DNA from: an uncultured Clostridia bacterium
Lineage (GTDB): Bacteria > Bacillota > Clostridia > Saccharofermentanales > Saccharofermentanaceae
Direction of reading: 5' to 3'
Length of the DNA: 20,573 bases
Assembly: GCA_946405115.1 (NCBI GenBank)
Contig: CAMJGB010000007.1
Span: 1 to 20,573, forward strand
Shown: in pieces, positions 7,541 through 16,167 of the stretch
Numbering within the stretch: the stretch's first letter is position 1
Layout: each line of letters starts with the position of its first letter
The notes under the pieces: generated by a model
Told to the model about the DNA's origin: nothing
The model's input: only the letters and a program-made list of their open reading frames with translations
Database searches by the model: none
Made by a program: the position numbers and the translations under genes

Positions 7541-8566
7541 ATGCGTAAGTTCGAAGGTTTTCAGAAGGGTGTAAATCTCGGTGGATGGATCTCCCAGTTC
7601 TCGGAATATAGCATTGAACATTTTGATACATATATAACTGAGTCTGATATTAGTAATATTGCTGAATACGGCTTCGACCACGTAAGAGTTCCGGTTGATT
7701 ATATTGTCTTGGAAGATGAGGCCGGCAATATCAGAGAGTCCGGTTATGAATACTTGGATAAGTGCAGATCCTGGTGCGAGAAGTATGGATTGAATATGTT
7801 GATCGACCTTCATGAGTGCCACGGTTATTCATTCGATCCTATGAAGAAGGATGACAAGAGACAGTTCTTCTCTAATGAAGAGCATATGTCTAGATTCCTC
7901 GCTTTGTGGGAGAGGATCGCTACTAGATTCGGTAAGTATAGTTATATTGCCTTCGAGCCTTTGAATGAGGTTGTTCCTTTTGATGTTGTTGATCAGTGGA
8001 ATGCTTTGCTCGGCCGTTATATTCGTATGATGAGAACAATCGCTCCCAAGGCTTATCTTGTTATTGGCGGTGTTTGCTATAACAGCGTCGGAACTGTTCA
8101 TCTGTTGAATATCCCTCTTGATGACTATATTGTTTATAACTTCCATTGCTATGAGCCGATGATCTTCACTCATCAGGGCGCTTCTTGGGTGGATTTCATG
8201 CCTGCTGATTTCAGAATCAGCTATCCTAAGACTTTGGCTGAATATAGAGCTGTTAGTGGCGAGTTGCAGAAAGAGCTGGCCGGCGCGATCTTCGAGCCCG
8301 GAATCCCGGAGATCGGTCCTAAGTTCTTCGAATATATCTTCAACCCCGCGATCGAGAAGGCTACTAATGACAATGTCCCTCTGTATTGCGGAGAACACGG
8401 CGTTATCGATCTTGCAGATCGCCATGACGCATTGAAGTGGATCCAGGATATCCACTCCGCATTCAAAAAATATTCGATCGGCAGTGCCCTTTGGAACTAT
8501 AAGGGTATGAATTACGGTTTTGATATTGATTCTATATTAAAACAAGGCCTCAAGGCTGTACTTTGA
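7541..8566 (+). CDS. GH5-family glycoside hydrolase (endoglucanase-type), no signal peptide
   Basis: 341 residues, about one catalytic (beta/alpha)8 barrel with no extra domain. Visible GH5 hallmarks: GVNLGGWISQ at the N-terminus, R49 in HVRVPVDY, LIDLHECHG (H91), acid/base E143 in AFEPLNEV, HCYEP, nucleophile E285 in YCGEHGVI and a terminal W in ALWNYKGM. It probably cleaves beta-1,4 or related glucan/mannan links; the substrate cannot be read from sequence. The ATG at 7541 has AGGAGG 7-8 bases upstream. An earlier in-frame GTG-type start at 7475 would precede the promoter. With no signal peptide it probably acts inside the cell on imported oligosaccharides. Codon use is noticeably AT-richer than in pyrG or the downstream hydrolase. 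Confidence 0.9.
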   Translation: MRKFEGFQKGVNLGGWISQFSEYSIEHFDTYITESDISNIAEYGFDHVRVPVDYIVLEDEAGNIRESGYEYLDKCRSWCEKYGLNMLIDLHECHGYSFDPMKKDDKRQFFSNEEHMSRFLALWERIATRFGKYSYIAFEPLNEVVPFDVVDQWNALLGRYIRMMRTIAPKAYLVIGGVCYNSVGTVHLLNIPLDDYIVYNFHCYEPMIFTHQGASWVDFMPADFRISYPKTLAEYRAVSGELQKELAGAIFEPGIPEIGPKFFEYIFNPAIEKATNDNVPLYCGEHGVIDLADRHDALKWIQDIHSAFKKYSIGSALWNYKGMNYGFDIDSILKQGLKAVL

Positions 8567-8572
8567 TCAGTT

Positions 8573-8626
8573 TGTGCCCCTATTTACCCTCGATTTTTTC
8601 AAAATAGGGGCACTGATAGGGGCACA
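8573..8626. repeat. Inverted and direct repeats of a GTGCCCCTAT unit
   Basis: GTGCCCCTATTT (8574-8585) is perfectly inverted at 8602-8613, and an 11-base part of it recurs inverted at 8616-8626 (ATAGGGGCACA). The hairpin sits 7 bases after the GH5 stop but has no T-run on either side, so it is not a standard terminator. The last two copies encode the tail of the broken minus-strand gene and may mark an old insertion or recombination junction. Confidence 0.6.
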
Positions 8627-9281
8627 GAAGGCTGATTCTCCATGATGAATGTCGCATTTAGCTCGATAGACATCTCGATCATCTTTCTAAACAGAGAAAT
8701 ATCAAAGTTTTTCTGCTCGCTTAATCTATAGAAAATAACATCTGAATGTTCTCTAAACCCATTAACGTGATATTGATCTCTGTCTTCCAATCAAAGCCCA
8801 TTTTCTCAATCTCTTGAATACCCAACAATTCATTCTTGGATCTCAATAACTGCCCCTTATATTCGATTGGATTCCTATTCTCTTTGGTGTTCTGATTTGG
8901 CAGGGCAATCTTAAATTGTTCGGATGACAATCCGGTTATTAGTCGACTGTCTAATGGGAATTCAACAATCGTCGGATTCCCTTTGTACATTCTTTTCCAT
9001 TCAGCCATTAATCTCTCATACTCAACATTAGCAGCCTGAGATTTGTTTACTAGTTCCGAATATAGTTTTCCTTTCTCCCTGGTCAGTAAATAACGTTTCT
9101 TGTTTTTGCTGTTAACTGACGGATCATTCGGGTCTTTGGTTAAAAAGACTGCAGGTTGGTTTCTATATGTGCCTATATAACCCCACGGCAGGGTCTTCAG
9201 CAAATATAACTGGTATGAGATTCTAAGTTGTAATGAGTTCCTTAATTCCATGATTAAAGGATAGCAGGTTTCAAGGACCAA
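8599..9281 (-). pseudogene. Frameshifted PD-(D/E)XK nuclease-like hypothetical gene
   Basis: Two overlapping minus-strand frames make one protein. The first (TTG at 9281, or ATG at 9248-9250 giving MELRNSLQLRISYQ) encodes about 185 residues. It has an N-terminal helix, a lysine-rich middle and then RSKNELLGIQEIEKMGFDWK, which resembles the first helix of VSR-like PD-(D/E)XK nucleases. Near 8761-8765 the frame breaks: a single lost base in a TTAA(A) run would restore continuity into NGFREHSDVIFYRLSEQ, where HSDVIFY resembles the YPDF strand. The usual E-x-K/WEH motif is not seen, and the C-terminus ends inside the repeat cluster (SVPLSVPLF). No Shine-Dalgarno is visible. The patch is AT-richer than its surroundings. 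It is probably a decayed, transferred gene; the family assignment is tentative. Confidence 0.5.
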
Positions 9282-9372
9282 AAGTGTCTACAATTGGATA
9301 CAATTTTCGACAAAATTCGACAAGATTGTTGTATCATTGTGGGCGTTGATTAACAGGGAGGATATATAACCA

Positions 9373-11550
9373 ATGAAAGAGAAATTGAAGAAGATCGGTG
9401 GGTGGATTAAGAAGCCGTTCAGCTGGATCAATAGGAAGACTAAGCCGGCCAGGGAGTTTATGAGGAAGGGCAGAGCGGGTGCGATGATCATGGAGGTCGC
9501 GCTTTCTGTCTATTTGTGGACTTGGGCGATGGACGGAACTGTCTATCACCAGTATCCGAAGATCGTCATGGCTCTCGTTCTCACAGCACTGCTGGTAATA
9601 ACATCAGAGCTTTTGAATCTGATCATCAAGTTGTTATTCGGCGGCGGCAAGCGACATAAGACTTATTTCTTCGTTGCACTCTTCGCGGCTTGCATGAATA
9701 ACATCGCGGCAACTCAGTTCAACGCTGTCCCGATAGCATTATTAATGAACGTAGCTTTACTCTTCGCCGTCAACATCTTAGGCAGAGTCATCTGGGGCTT
9801 TATAAGAACAAGAAAGTTCAAGCAAGTTACGGCCTACATCGCTTTAACACTTTCCATCGCATACATCGCGCTCTACGGCTACATGTTCTTTAACGACAAC
9901 TTCGGCGACAGCAGAGTTGAGTTCTACAACAACATCTACACTGAGAGTGCCGAGCAGGTACAAGGCTTCGATACTTACCTCACCAACGGCGCCTACACTG
10001 TAAATACACTCTCCTACGGCCCCGACGATGAGGACATCACAACTGCAACTTATGATCTCACGATCTTCGATGAACTTGGTGAGCGAGAAGGCATGGATGC
10101 GTTCCTCGATAACTTCAGCACATACGAATACGACAAGGCTCCGATCAAGGGTCAGATCTGGTATCCGGAAGGACAGACGAACTGCCCGGTTCTCTTCTTC
10201 GTTCACGGCAACCACGACTCGATGGTTCCTTCCTATTTGGGCTACGACTACTTAGGCGAGTATCTTGCATCAAACGGCTATGTCGTTGTCTCGGTGGACG
10301 AGAACATCATCAACCAGTGCGGCGCCGGCAATGACATGAGAGCGGTTATGCTTCTCGAGAACATGAAGACCATCTTCGCCCTGAACGAGGACTCCACAAG
10401 CCAAATCTATAACTTGATAAACGAAGATCAAGTAGCCATCGGCGGTCACTCCAGGGGCGGCGAGATGGTAGCGACTGCGTATCTGTTCAACGACATGGAT
10501 GTCTATCCCGAGGACGGCAACATCGCGTTCGACTATCACTTCAACATCACGTCCATCGTGGCCATCGCACCCTGCGTTGACCAGTACATGCCCGTAAACC
10601 ATTCGGTTGAGATCGAGAATGTAAACTATCTTCTCATCCACGGCTCGAACGACCAGGACGTAAGCGATGACATGGGCGAAAAGCAGTACAACAACATCTC
10701 TTTCACTGACGACGGTTTCTACCTTAAGTCGTCGGTCTACATCCTCGGCGCGAACCACGGTCAGTTCAACAGCCAGTGGGGCCAGTACGACTACGAGGGC
10801 ACTGAGAATAACTATCTCAACACCTACAACTTCATCTCATCCGACGAGCAGAAGACCATCGCGCTGGCATACATAAGAACATTCCTCGACACGACTCTCG
10901 GCATCGACAACACTTACGAGAGCTTGCTCGAGGATAACTCCGCTTATCTTTCTTATCTGCCCGACACGGTATACATCACGAACTACGAGGATTCGGACTT
11001 CGTAAGTCTCGTCGACTTCGACGGCACGAGCAACATCTCAAGCTTCGAGAACAATGTAACTGTGAACTGCAACGACACCACAAACTGGACGTTTGACCGC
11101 TACGACAGGGGCAGCGGCAACGAGGCGGAAAACTACGTGCTCTCATTAGGTTGGGACGAGGGCACTTCGCCTGAGGCGGTTATAACCTTCGACAACATCG
11201 ACATCACTGACGGCTACGTCAGTTTCGCTATCGCGGACATGCGCGAGGATACGGAAGAACTGCAGGAGGGCGTGAACTACACCGTTACGCTCACCGATGC
11301 GAACGGCAACGAGGTAAGCATCGCGAACCCGACGTTTATCTATCACTCGCTCGCAGTTCAGCTTTATAGACAGGACGTCATCGGCGGCACCTACGAGTAC
11401 AAGCACCAGCTGCAGACGGTTCGCATATTCGCATCCGACTTCGAGAATCAAAACACCTTCGACTTTACCGCAGTAACATCGATCACGATTGCGATTGACG
11501 GTACTGAAGAAGGTTCACTTATAATCGACAACATCGGCTACGGAGTATAA
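9373..11550 (+). CDS. Membrane-anchored alpha/beta hydrolase with C-terminal beta-sandwich-like domain
   Basis: 725 residues. A basic N-terminus (about 1-30) is followed by about four to five membrane segments (roughly 35-55, 65-90, 97-145 as two, 150-172). An alpha/beta hydrolase domain of the dienelactone/PAF-acetylhydrolase/chlorophyllase type spans about 215-525: FFVHGNHD at 275-282 (oxyanion region), nucleophile S360 in GGHSRGG, likely D427 in HGSNDQD and H462 in GANHGQF. The C-terminal 170 residues are strand-rich and rich in Asn/Asp/Thr, and end TEEGSLIIDNIGYGV, like carbohydrate-binding or galactose-binding-like modules. The substrate is unknown; an ester or lipid at the cell surface is plausible. 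GGGAGG lies 11 bases before the ATG. It stands alone between the pseudogene and the M13 cluster. Confidence 0.85.
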   Translation: MKEKLKKIGGWIKKPFSWINRKTKPAREFMRKGRAGAMIMEVALSVYLWTWAMDGTVYHQYPKIVMALVLTALLVITSELLNLIIKLLFGGGKRHKTYFFVALFAACMNNIAATQFNAVPIALLMNVALLFAVNILGRVIWGFIRTRKFKQVTAYIALTLSIAYIALYGYMFFNDNFGDSRVEFYNNIYTESAEQVQGFDTYLTNGAYTVNTLSYGPDDEDITTATYDLTIFDELGEREGMDAFLDNFSTYEYDKAPIKGQIWYPEGQTNCPVLFFVHGNHDSMVPSYLGYDYLGEYLASNGYVVVSVDENIINQCGAGNDMRAVMLLENMKTIFALNEDSTSQIYNLINEDQVAIGGHSRGGEMVATAYLFNDMDVYPEDGNIAFDYHFNITSIVAIAPCVDQYMPVNHSVEIENVNYLLIHGSNDQDVSDDMGEKQYNNISFTDDGFYLKSSVYILGANHGQFNSQWGQYDYEGTENNYLNTYNFISSDEQKTIALAYIRTFLDTTLGIDNTYESLLEDNSAYLSYLPDTVYITNYEDSDFVSLVDFDGTSNISSFENNVTVNCNDTTNWTFDRYDRGSGNEAENYVLSLGWDEGTSPEAVITFDNIDITDGYVSFAIADMREDTEELQEGVNYTVTLTDANGNEVSIANPTFIYHSLAVQLYRQDVIGGTYEYKHQLQTVRIFASDFENQNTFDFTAVTSITIAIDGTEEGSLIIDNIGYGV

Positions 11551-11554
11551 AACT

Positions 11555-11577
11555 GCAATTCACCACGCGTGAATTGC
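11555..11577. repeat. Perfect 9-bp inverted repeat after the hydrolase gene
   Basis: GCAATTCAC, a 5-base spacer and GTGAATTGC, starting 4 bases after the hydrolase stop. No T-run follows, so it is either an RNA-stabilising 3' hairpin or a protein-binding site for the downstream promoter. Confidence 0.5.
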
Positions 11578-11613
11578 AACTGACCACAGAATCCACAATT
11601 CAATAAACGACGA

Positions 11614-11622
11614 TGCTAGTAT
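11614..11622 (+). promoter_or_regulatory. Extended -10 promoter candidate for the M13 peptidase gene
   Basis: TGcTAGTAT is an extended -10 element; no convincing -35 box lies 17-18 bases upstream. Initiation near 11629 would start the transcript inside or after the loop of the terminator hairpin at 11620-11648, leaving the AGGAG ribosome site free. Confidence 0.35.
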
Positions 11623-11655
11623 CTCCTCATCAACGGAATGAGGAGATATTTTTTT
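11620..11655 (+). terminator. Intrinsic terminator overlapping the M13 gene start
   Basis: TATCTCCTCAT (11620-11630), a 7-base loop and ATGAGGAGATA (11638-11648) form a perfect 11-bp stem followed at once by seven T's. It would end read-through from the hydrolase gene. The 3' arm contains both the upstream ATG (11638) and the AGGAG that would serve the ATG at 11659. Confidence 0.8.
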
Positions 11656-13659
11656 ACTATGTGGAATAGGCGAGGGATAGATGGCATAGTTGCCACGGCA
11701 TTGGTACTCGGTCTGCTTACGGGCTGCGCTGCCCCGATAGCGGAGACGGAGCAGACCGAGCCTGCCGAAGTCGTTCTCGCTCCTGCAAGACCGCAGGATG
11801 ACTATTATGGATATATGAACTGGGAACGACTCGAGAACGTTGAATTTGAACCCGGTGCACAGACGGCAGGCGAGGCGTTCGATAGTCAGATTGTTGATGA
11901 CGAGATCGAAGGAATCATTCAGGATTGTGTGGCAGGTTCGGGTTACAGAGTAGGAACTGAAGAATACGTAATCCAGCACGCATATAACTGCTATCTTGAT
12001 TACGACTTCGAATCAGAAGAAGCCCCTGAACAGCTGGACGAACTTCTTCACCAGATCGACAGCATCCAATCAATCGATGAATACATGATGATGGATGCGA
12101 TGCTCTACAGAGATTACGGCGTCAGAAGCATCTTGTTGCCGGAAGTTGATACATCTTATCTTTATGCGAACAGATACTGCATAAGATTTAACAACTATAC
12201 GGAAATCGGCGATGTCGAGTTCAAGACACTGAGTGAGACTTACGCACCTTTAAACAGCCTTAAACAACTTGGAAGTGCGATGCTTCAGGCTGTAGGACAC
12301 GACAGGGAAGAAGCAGATCAGATCGGCACGGAATTCGGTTATCTTTGCATGGATCTTTACAACGCTTCGACACCGGAGATCTATAACTGCGGCTATCCGG
12401 TTCAGTATATCCAAAGCCTGACATTTGAAGAGGCTGAAGACATATTATCGAACATAAATCTCACAGCTTACCTCGACGAGATCGGTTACGACTACGACAC
12501 TAACGACAATATAATCATCATCGACAGAAGCCAGCTTGAGGGACTTAATCAGATTCTCACGGAAGAGAACCTCGAAGGCCTCAAGGCTTGGATGATGTAC
12601 AGCTTCTACGACAGATATCAGAGATTCATCGCGAACTGCTACGACTCTTTGGCATCCGTAGCACAGATCGATTATGCATCTGATGAGGACAGAGCAATCG
12701 CTGAGATCAGCAATTCGTTCGTTGATCAGACTGATGTTCTCTACGTTGAACAGTACTGGTCCGATGAGATGGATGAGGCGCTGATCTCGATGTGCGATGA
12801 CATCAAGGAAGGCTACAGAAATCTCATAAGCAATGCGACCTGGCTCTCGGAAGAGGCAAGAGCAGGACTTCTTCGTAAGCTTGAGAACATCGTATACGTA
12901 ACGGGCGGCAATCTCACAAGATTAGACCCTAACGACTACGCAGGTTTAACATACGACAACTACCTCGATCTTTACATCCAGAACGCAAGGATCAGAAGAC
13001 AGAACGAGATCAATATGCTCTCATCTGAATACGACAGACAAAGAGCCGGAATGGCAATGCAGACATTTAACGCCTGCTACAACTCGTCTTACAACAACAT
13101 CACGATAACAGTCGCTATCACGAATGCACCGTTCTATGACTTCAACGCTGATTACTACACGAACTTAGGCGGCCTCGGAATGGTAATAGGACACGAGATG
13201 GGACACGCGTTCGACGACACCGGAATCCTGTTCGACGATAACGGCGTCTATAACCCTGACTGGGTGTCAAGCGAAGACTACAACGCACTGGTATCACGTA
13301 ACGAGGAAGCCATCGCTTACTACGAGGATAACTTCGAAGTCTTCGGTGTTTACCACGTCGACGGCGAGCAGACATTGGGCGAGAACTACGCAGACCTCGG
13401 AAGCCTCGAGTGCATCACATCGCTTGCACATAATGACGAGGAGTTACAACTTCTGTTCGAGAACTTCGCGGCCATCTGGTGCAGCAAGGTCCTTGATGAG
13501 GCACTCATTTGGCAGCTTGCGAATGACGAACACAGCCCTTCCTATATCCGCGTTAATGCGAATCTTTGTACACTCGATGCATTCTACGAAGCTTACGACG
13601 TAGAGCCCGGCGACGGCATGTATATCGCGCCTGAGAACCGCATTTCGAGATGGTATTGA
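11638..13659 (+). CDS. M13-family (neprilysin/PepO-like) zinc metallopeptidase lipoprotein
   Basis: 673 residues, standard for M13. The zinc site is HEMGH (H519, E520, H523), with the third ligand E582 and D586 in GENYADLGSLE. The C-terminal substrate-pocket pattern SYIRVNANL and the ending DGMYIAPENRISRW are typical. A lipoprotein signal (RRGIDGIVATALVLGLLTGC) predicts export and lipid anchoring at the Cys, so it trims peptides outside the cytoplasmic membrane. Two starts are possible. ATG 11638 lies in a terminator stem and has only CGGA upstream. ATG 11659 has AGGAG 13 bases upstream and still keeps the full signal; I list the longer form. It ends 28 bases before the ABC permease gene, so the peptidase may process the peptide that module senses or moves (inference). 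Confidence 0.92.
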   Translation: MRRYFFTMWNRRGIDGIVATALVLGLLTGCAAPIAETEQTEPAEVVLAPARPQDDYYGYMNWERLENVEFEPGAQTAGEAFDSQIVDDEIEGIIQDCVAGSGYRVGTEEYVIQHAYNCYLDYDFESEEAPEQLDELLHQIDSIQSIDEYMMMDAMLYRDYGVRSILLPEVDTSYLYANRYCIRFNNYTEIGDVEFKTLSETYAPLNSLKQLGSAMLQAVGHDREEADQIGTEFGYLCMDLYNASTPEIYNCGYPVQYIQSLTFEEAEDILSNINLTAYLDEIGYDYDTNDNIIIIDRSQLEGLNQILTEENLEGLKAWMMYSFYDRYQRFIANCYDSLASVAQIDYASDEDRAIAEISNSFVDQTDVLYVEQYWSDEMDEALISMCDDIKEGYRNLISNATWLSEEARAGLLRKLENIVYVTGGNLTRLDPNDYAGLTYDNYLDLYIQNARIRRQNEINMLSSEYDRQRAGMAMQTFNACYNSSYNNITITVAITNAPFYDFNADYYTNLGGLGMVIGHEMGHAFDDTGILFDDNGVYNPDWVSSEDYNALVSRNEEAIAYYEDNFEVFGVYHVDGEQTLGENYADLGSLECITSLAHNDEELQLLFENFAAIWCSKVLDEALIWQLANDEHSPSYIRVNANLCTLDAFYEAYDVEPGDGMYIAPENRISRWY

Positions 13660-13687
13660 TAACTGTATTGATAATGGAGAACAGGAA

Positions 13688-16153
13688 ATGAATCTTATAC
13701 TTAAGACAACATTCAAGAATATATTCTGTAAGCCCGTGAGGACTTTGCTCGTAGTGTTCGCCATCTTCATGTGCGCACTTGCCGCGATGTTCTGCTTCGA
13801 TTTGGGCGGCTCGTTAAAGACGCTGATTACGGATATCTACGCGGCTCATACCGGTACTGCCGACATTTCCATCTCAGGAAGTGAAGCAGACCCCGAGAAG
13901 ATCCCCGAAGACTTCCCGGTATATGACATGCTCAAGGTAAACACATTCACCGATCAGATCTACGAGTCTTGCCCCGGCGAATACTACGTTGCTACTGCAG
14001 AAGCCGTAAGCATCTACGGCATCGATCTTGATAAGGCTGCTGAGCTCGGTCTCATCGACAGATTCGAACTTGGAACATGCGAAGCCGTCATCACCGACAG
14101 GCTCGCAGATCTTTACGGCTGTGAGGAAGGCGACGTCGTTTCAGTACACGACAACGCGAACGAAACTCACGACATTGTGATCACTAAGATCGTCCCGCTT
14201 GACGTCATGAACCACTTCTTCAGAGGTTACAGCATGGTCGTCAACGAGGACACTTCGAATATCTTATCTTGCGGTAAAGAGGCTTCGGCCTATTACCTGA
14301 TTGACGTGCTCGACGACAGTGCGGTAAACACTGCACTAGACGTACTCAAAACGACCTTCCCTAACTGCACTGTCGAGAGCTACGCCATGGATGAATCAAG
14401 GCAGAAAGTGCTGGACGAGATCATGGCATTCATGGTGCTGCTTTTCGCGGTGGCGTTCCTGCTTGTTGTGTTCGTAACGGCATCCATCTGCAACAGGATC
14501 GTGAGCGAGAGAATGTCGTTCATCGGCACGCTTAGAAGCTTAGGATTAAGTGCAGGCAAGACGACGCTCGTGCTCCTGCTCGAAAACATCCTCTACGCGC
14601 TTATGGGTGCGCTTCCTGCAGTATGGCTTTACACGGGATTAAGGGGGCAGATCTTTGGCGGACTTCTAAGTTCCATGGTGACAGACGACGGCATGACTGT
14701 CAGCATTCCTACGCCGGATCTGTCGGCAGCACTCGTGGCAGCAGTTGTTATCGGCGCTTTGGTAATCGAGTGTGTGATCCCTTTAAGAGCGCAGCTTAAG
14801 GCAGTTAAGACATCAATCAGAGATATCATTTTTGATAACAGAGATACAGCATATAAGTTCTCGAGATTTGCAATCACTCTCGGTATTGTGATGGCAGTAA
14901 CGGCAATCGTCGCTTTCTTCTTCAGATCGAACCTCCTCGGCGCTGCCGTCTGCCTCCTGTCTTCCGTTACCGCACTTGCGCTGCTATACCCGCTTTTGCA
15001 TAAGTTTGTTACGGATCATGTAGCAAAAGCAGCACACAAGTGTGATAACGAGAAGTGGGCGCTGTCCGCGAAGGAAGCGGGCAAGAGAAAGTCCACTGTA
15101 TCAAGCGGCGTTCTTAGCGCTACGGCATCTGCGATGTGCATCCTGATCTTCACGATCTGCTCCGGCATGATCAACATGTTCAGCTACACGACCTACGATT
15201 GTGATGTAAGAGCAGACTGTATGGATCAGCCAAAGTATCTGTCTTTTGTTGAACACTTGGACGGCGTCAATGAAACCGAATATCTCTACGATAAGGCTGA
15301 CTGGATGATCATAAACGGCGAGCGAGAGGCAGCTCAGTTCTACGGCCTTCCCGAGGGCGGATACTCTATGTATAACGGCTTCCTCGAGGTCCCTGATTCA
15401 GTCGAGTCCGGAACGATTCTCATAAGTAAGTTCTGGGGCAACAGATACGGATATTCTGTAGGCGATGAGATCAATGTGGTATTTGATCCCGACGGAGTGT
15501 TCCCGATCGAGCGAACATTCACGATTGCAGGCTATTTTGAGATCGAGACCTTCGAGTCACTTAAGAATGACTTCGTCATCTCACTTGACGACTTTATTGA
15601 GATCTTCCACGACACACCCGCGACTTTGCTTGTAAGGTGTGATGACCCTGAAGCAACAGCTTCCGCACTCGAGATGTATTCGGCAGGAAAGCTTATGCTT
15701 GTTAAGACTATCGAGCAGTACAACGCCGAGAACAGACAGAGTGCTGCGAGCACGTCGTTAATCTTTACGATCGTTCTTGTTGTAGCCTTCGTGATGACGT
15801 TCATCGGTATGGTAAGCAATCAGCTTCTGGGCTTCGAAGGAAGAAAGAAAGAATGTGCTGTCATGGTTTCAACCTCCATGAGTAAGTCAACGATGATGGG
15901 AATTCTGTTCCGCGAAATGCTTCTAACATCAGCCATGTCATCAACAATAGGAGCAATAGTGGGAACGGCGCTGGTAGCGATTATCGGCGGGGCCATCCGT
16001 GCATCGGATGCGATCCAGCTTCCTATGGACATCGAGGCCCTTCCCGTCATCCTCATGTGGCTTGGAATGATAATAATCTTTGCACTGACGGTTCTTATGC
16101 CGGTAAGAAACCTGAAGAAAATGAAGCTTGCAGAGCAGCTTAAGTACGAGTGA
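13688..16153 (+). CDS. ABC transporter permease, FtsX/MacB type
   Basis: 821 residues with about ten membrane segments arranged as two FtsX-like halves. There is one segment near the N-terminus (about 18-40), a large extracellular domain (about 41-235), a bundle at about 240-442, a second extracellular domain (about 500-685) and three terminal segments (about 690-815). PVRNLKKMKLAEQLKYE at the end is the usual coupling tail. This is the mechanotransmission-type permease found in peptide-resistance, lipoprotein and bacteriocin systems; the substrate is not predictable. GGAGAACAGGAA precedes the ATG, and the gene ends 14 bases before the ATPase start. With one large permease and one ATPase it resembles Bce/Mac-like units of Firmicutes. 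Confidence 0.93.
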   Translation: MNLILKTTFKNIFCKPVRTLLVVFAIFMCALAAMFCFDLGGSLKTLITDIYAAHTGTADISISGSEADPEKIPEDFPVYDMLKVNTFTDQIYESCPGEYYVATAEAVSIYGIDLDKAAELGLIDRFELGTCEAVITDRLADLYGCEEGDVVSVHDNANETHDIVITKIVPLDVMNHFFRGYSMVVNEDTSNILSCGKEASAYYLIDVLDDSAVNTALDVLKTTFPNCTVESYAMDESRQKVLDEIMAFMVLLFAVAFLLVVFVTASICNRIVSERMSFIGTLRSLGLSAGKTTLVLLLENILYALMGALPAVWLYTGLRGQIFGGLLSSMVTDDGMTVSIPTPDLSAALVAAVVIGALVIECVIPLRAQLKAVKTSIRDIIFDNRDTAYKFSRFAITLGIVMAVTAIVAFFFRSNLLGAAVCLLSSVTALALLYPLLHKFVTDHVAKAAHKCDNEKWALSAKEAGKRKSTVSSGVLSATASAMCILIFTICSGMINMFSYTTYDCDVRADCMDQPKYLSFVEHLDGVNETEYLYDKADWMIINGEREAAQFYGLPEGGYSMYNGFLEVPDSVESGTILISKFWGNRYGYSVGDEINVVFDPDGVFPIERTFTIAGYFEIETFESLKNDFVISLDDFIEIFHDTPATLLVRCDDPEATASALEMYSAGKLMLVKTIEQYNAENRQSAASTSLIFTIVLVVAFVMTFIGMVSNQLLGFEGRKKECAVMVSTSMSKSTMMGILFREMLLTSAMSSTIGAIVGTALVAIIGGAIRASDAIQLPMDIEALPVILMWLGMIIIFALTVLMPVRNLKKMKLAEQLKYE

Positions 16154-16167
16154 TAAGGAGATTAGAT

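Noticed and set aside
8574..8613. Hairpin after GH5 considered as a transcription terminator
   Set aside because: No T-run follows the stem on either strand and the loop is 16 bases; listed as a repeat instead.
9285..9325. Short direct repeats (TACAATT twice, TTCGACAA twice) before the hydrolase gene
   Set aside because: Too short and too AT-rich to distinguish from chance; no phage or integrase signature nearby.
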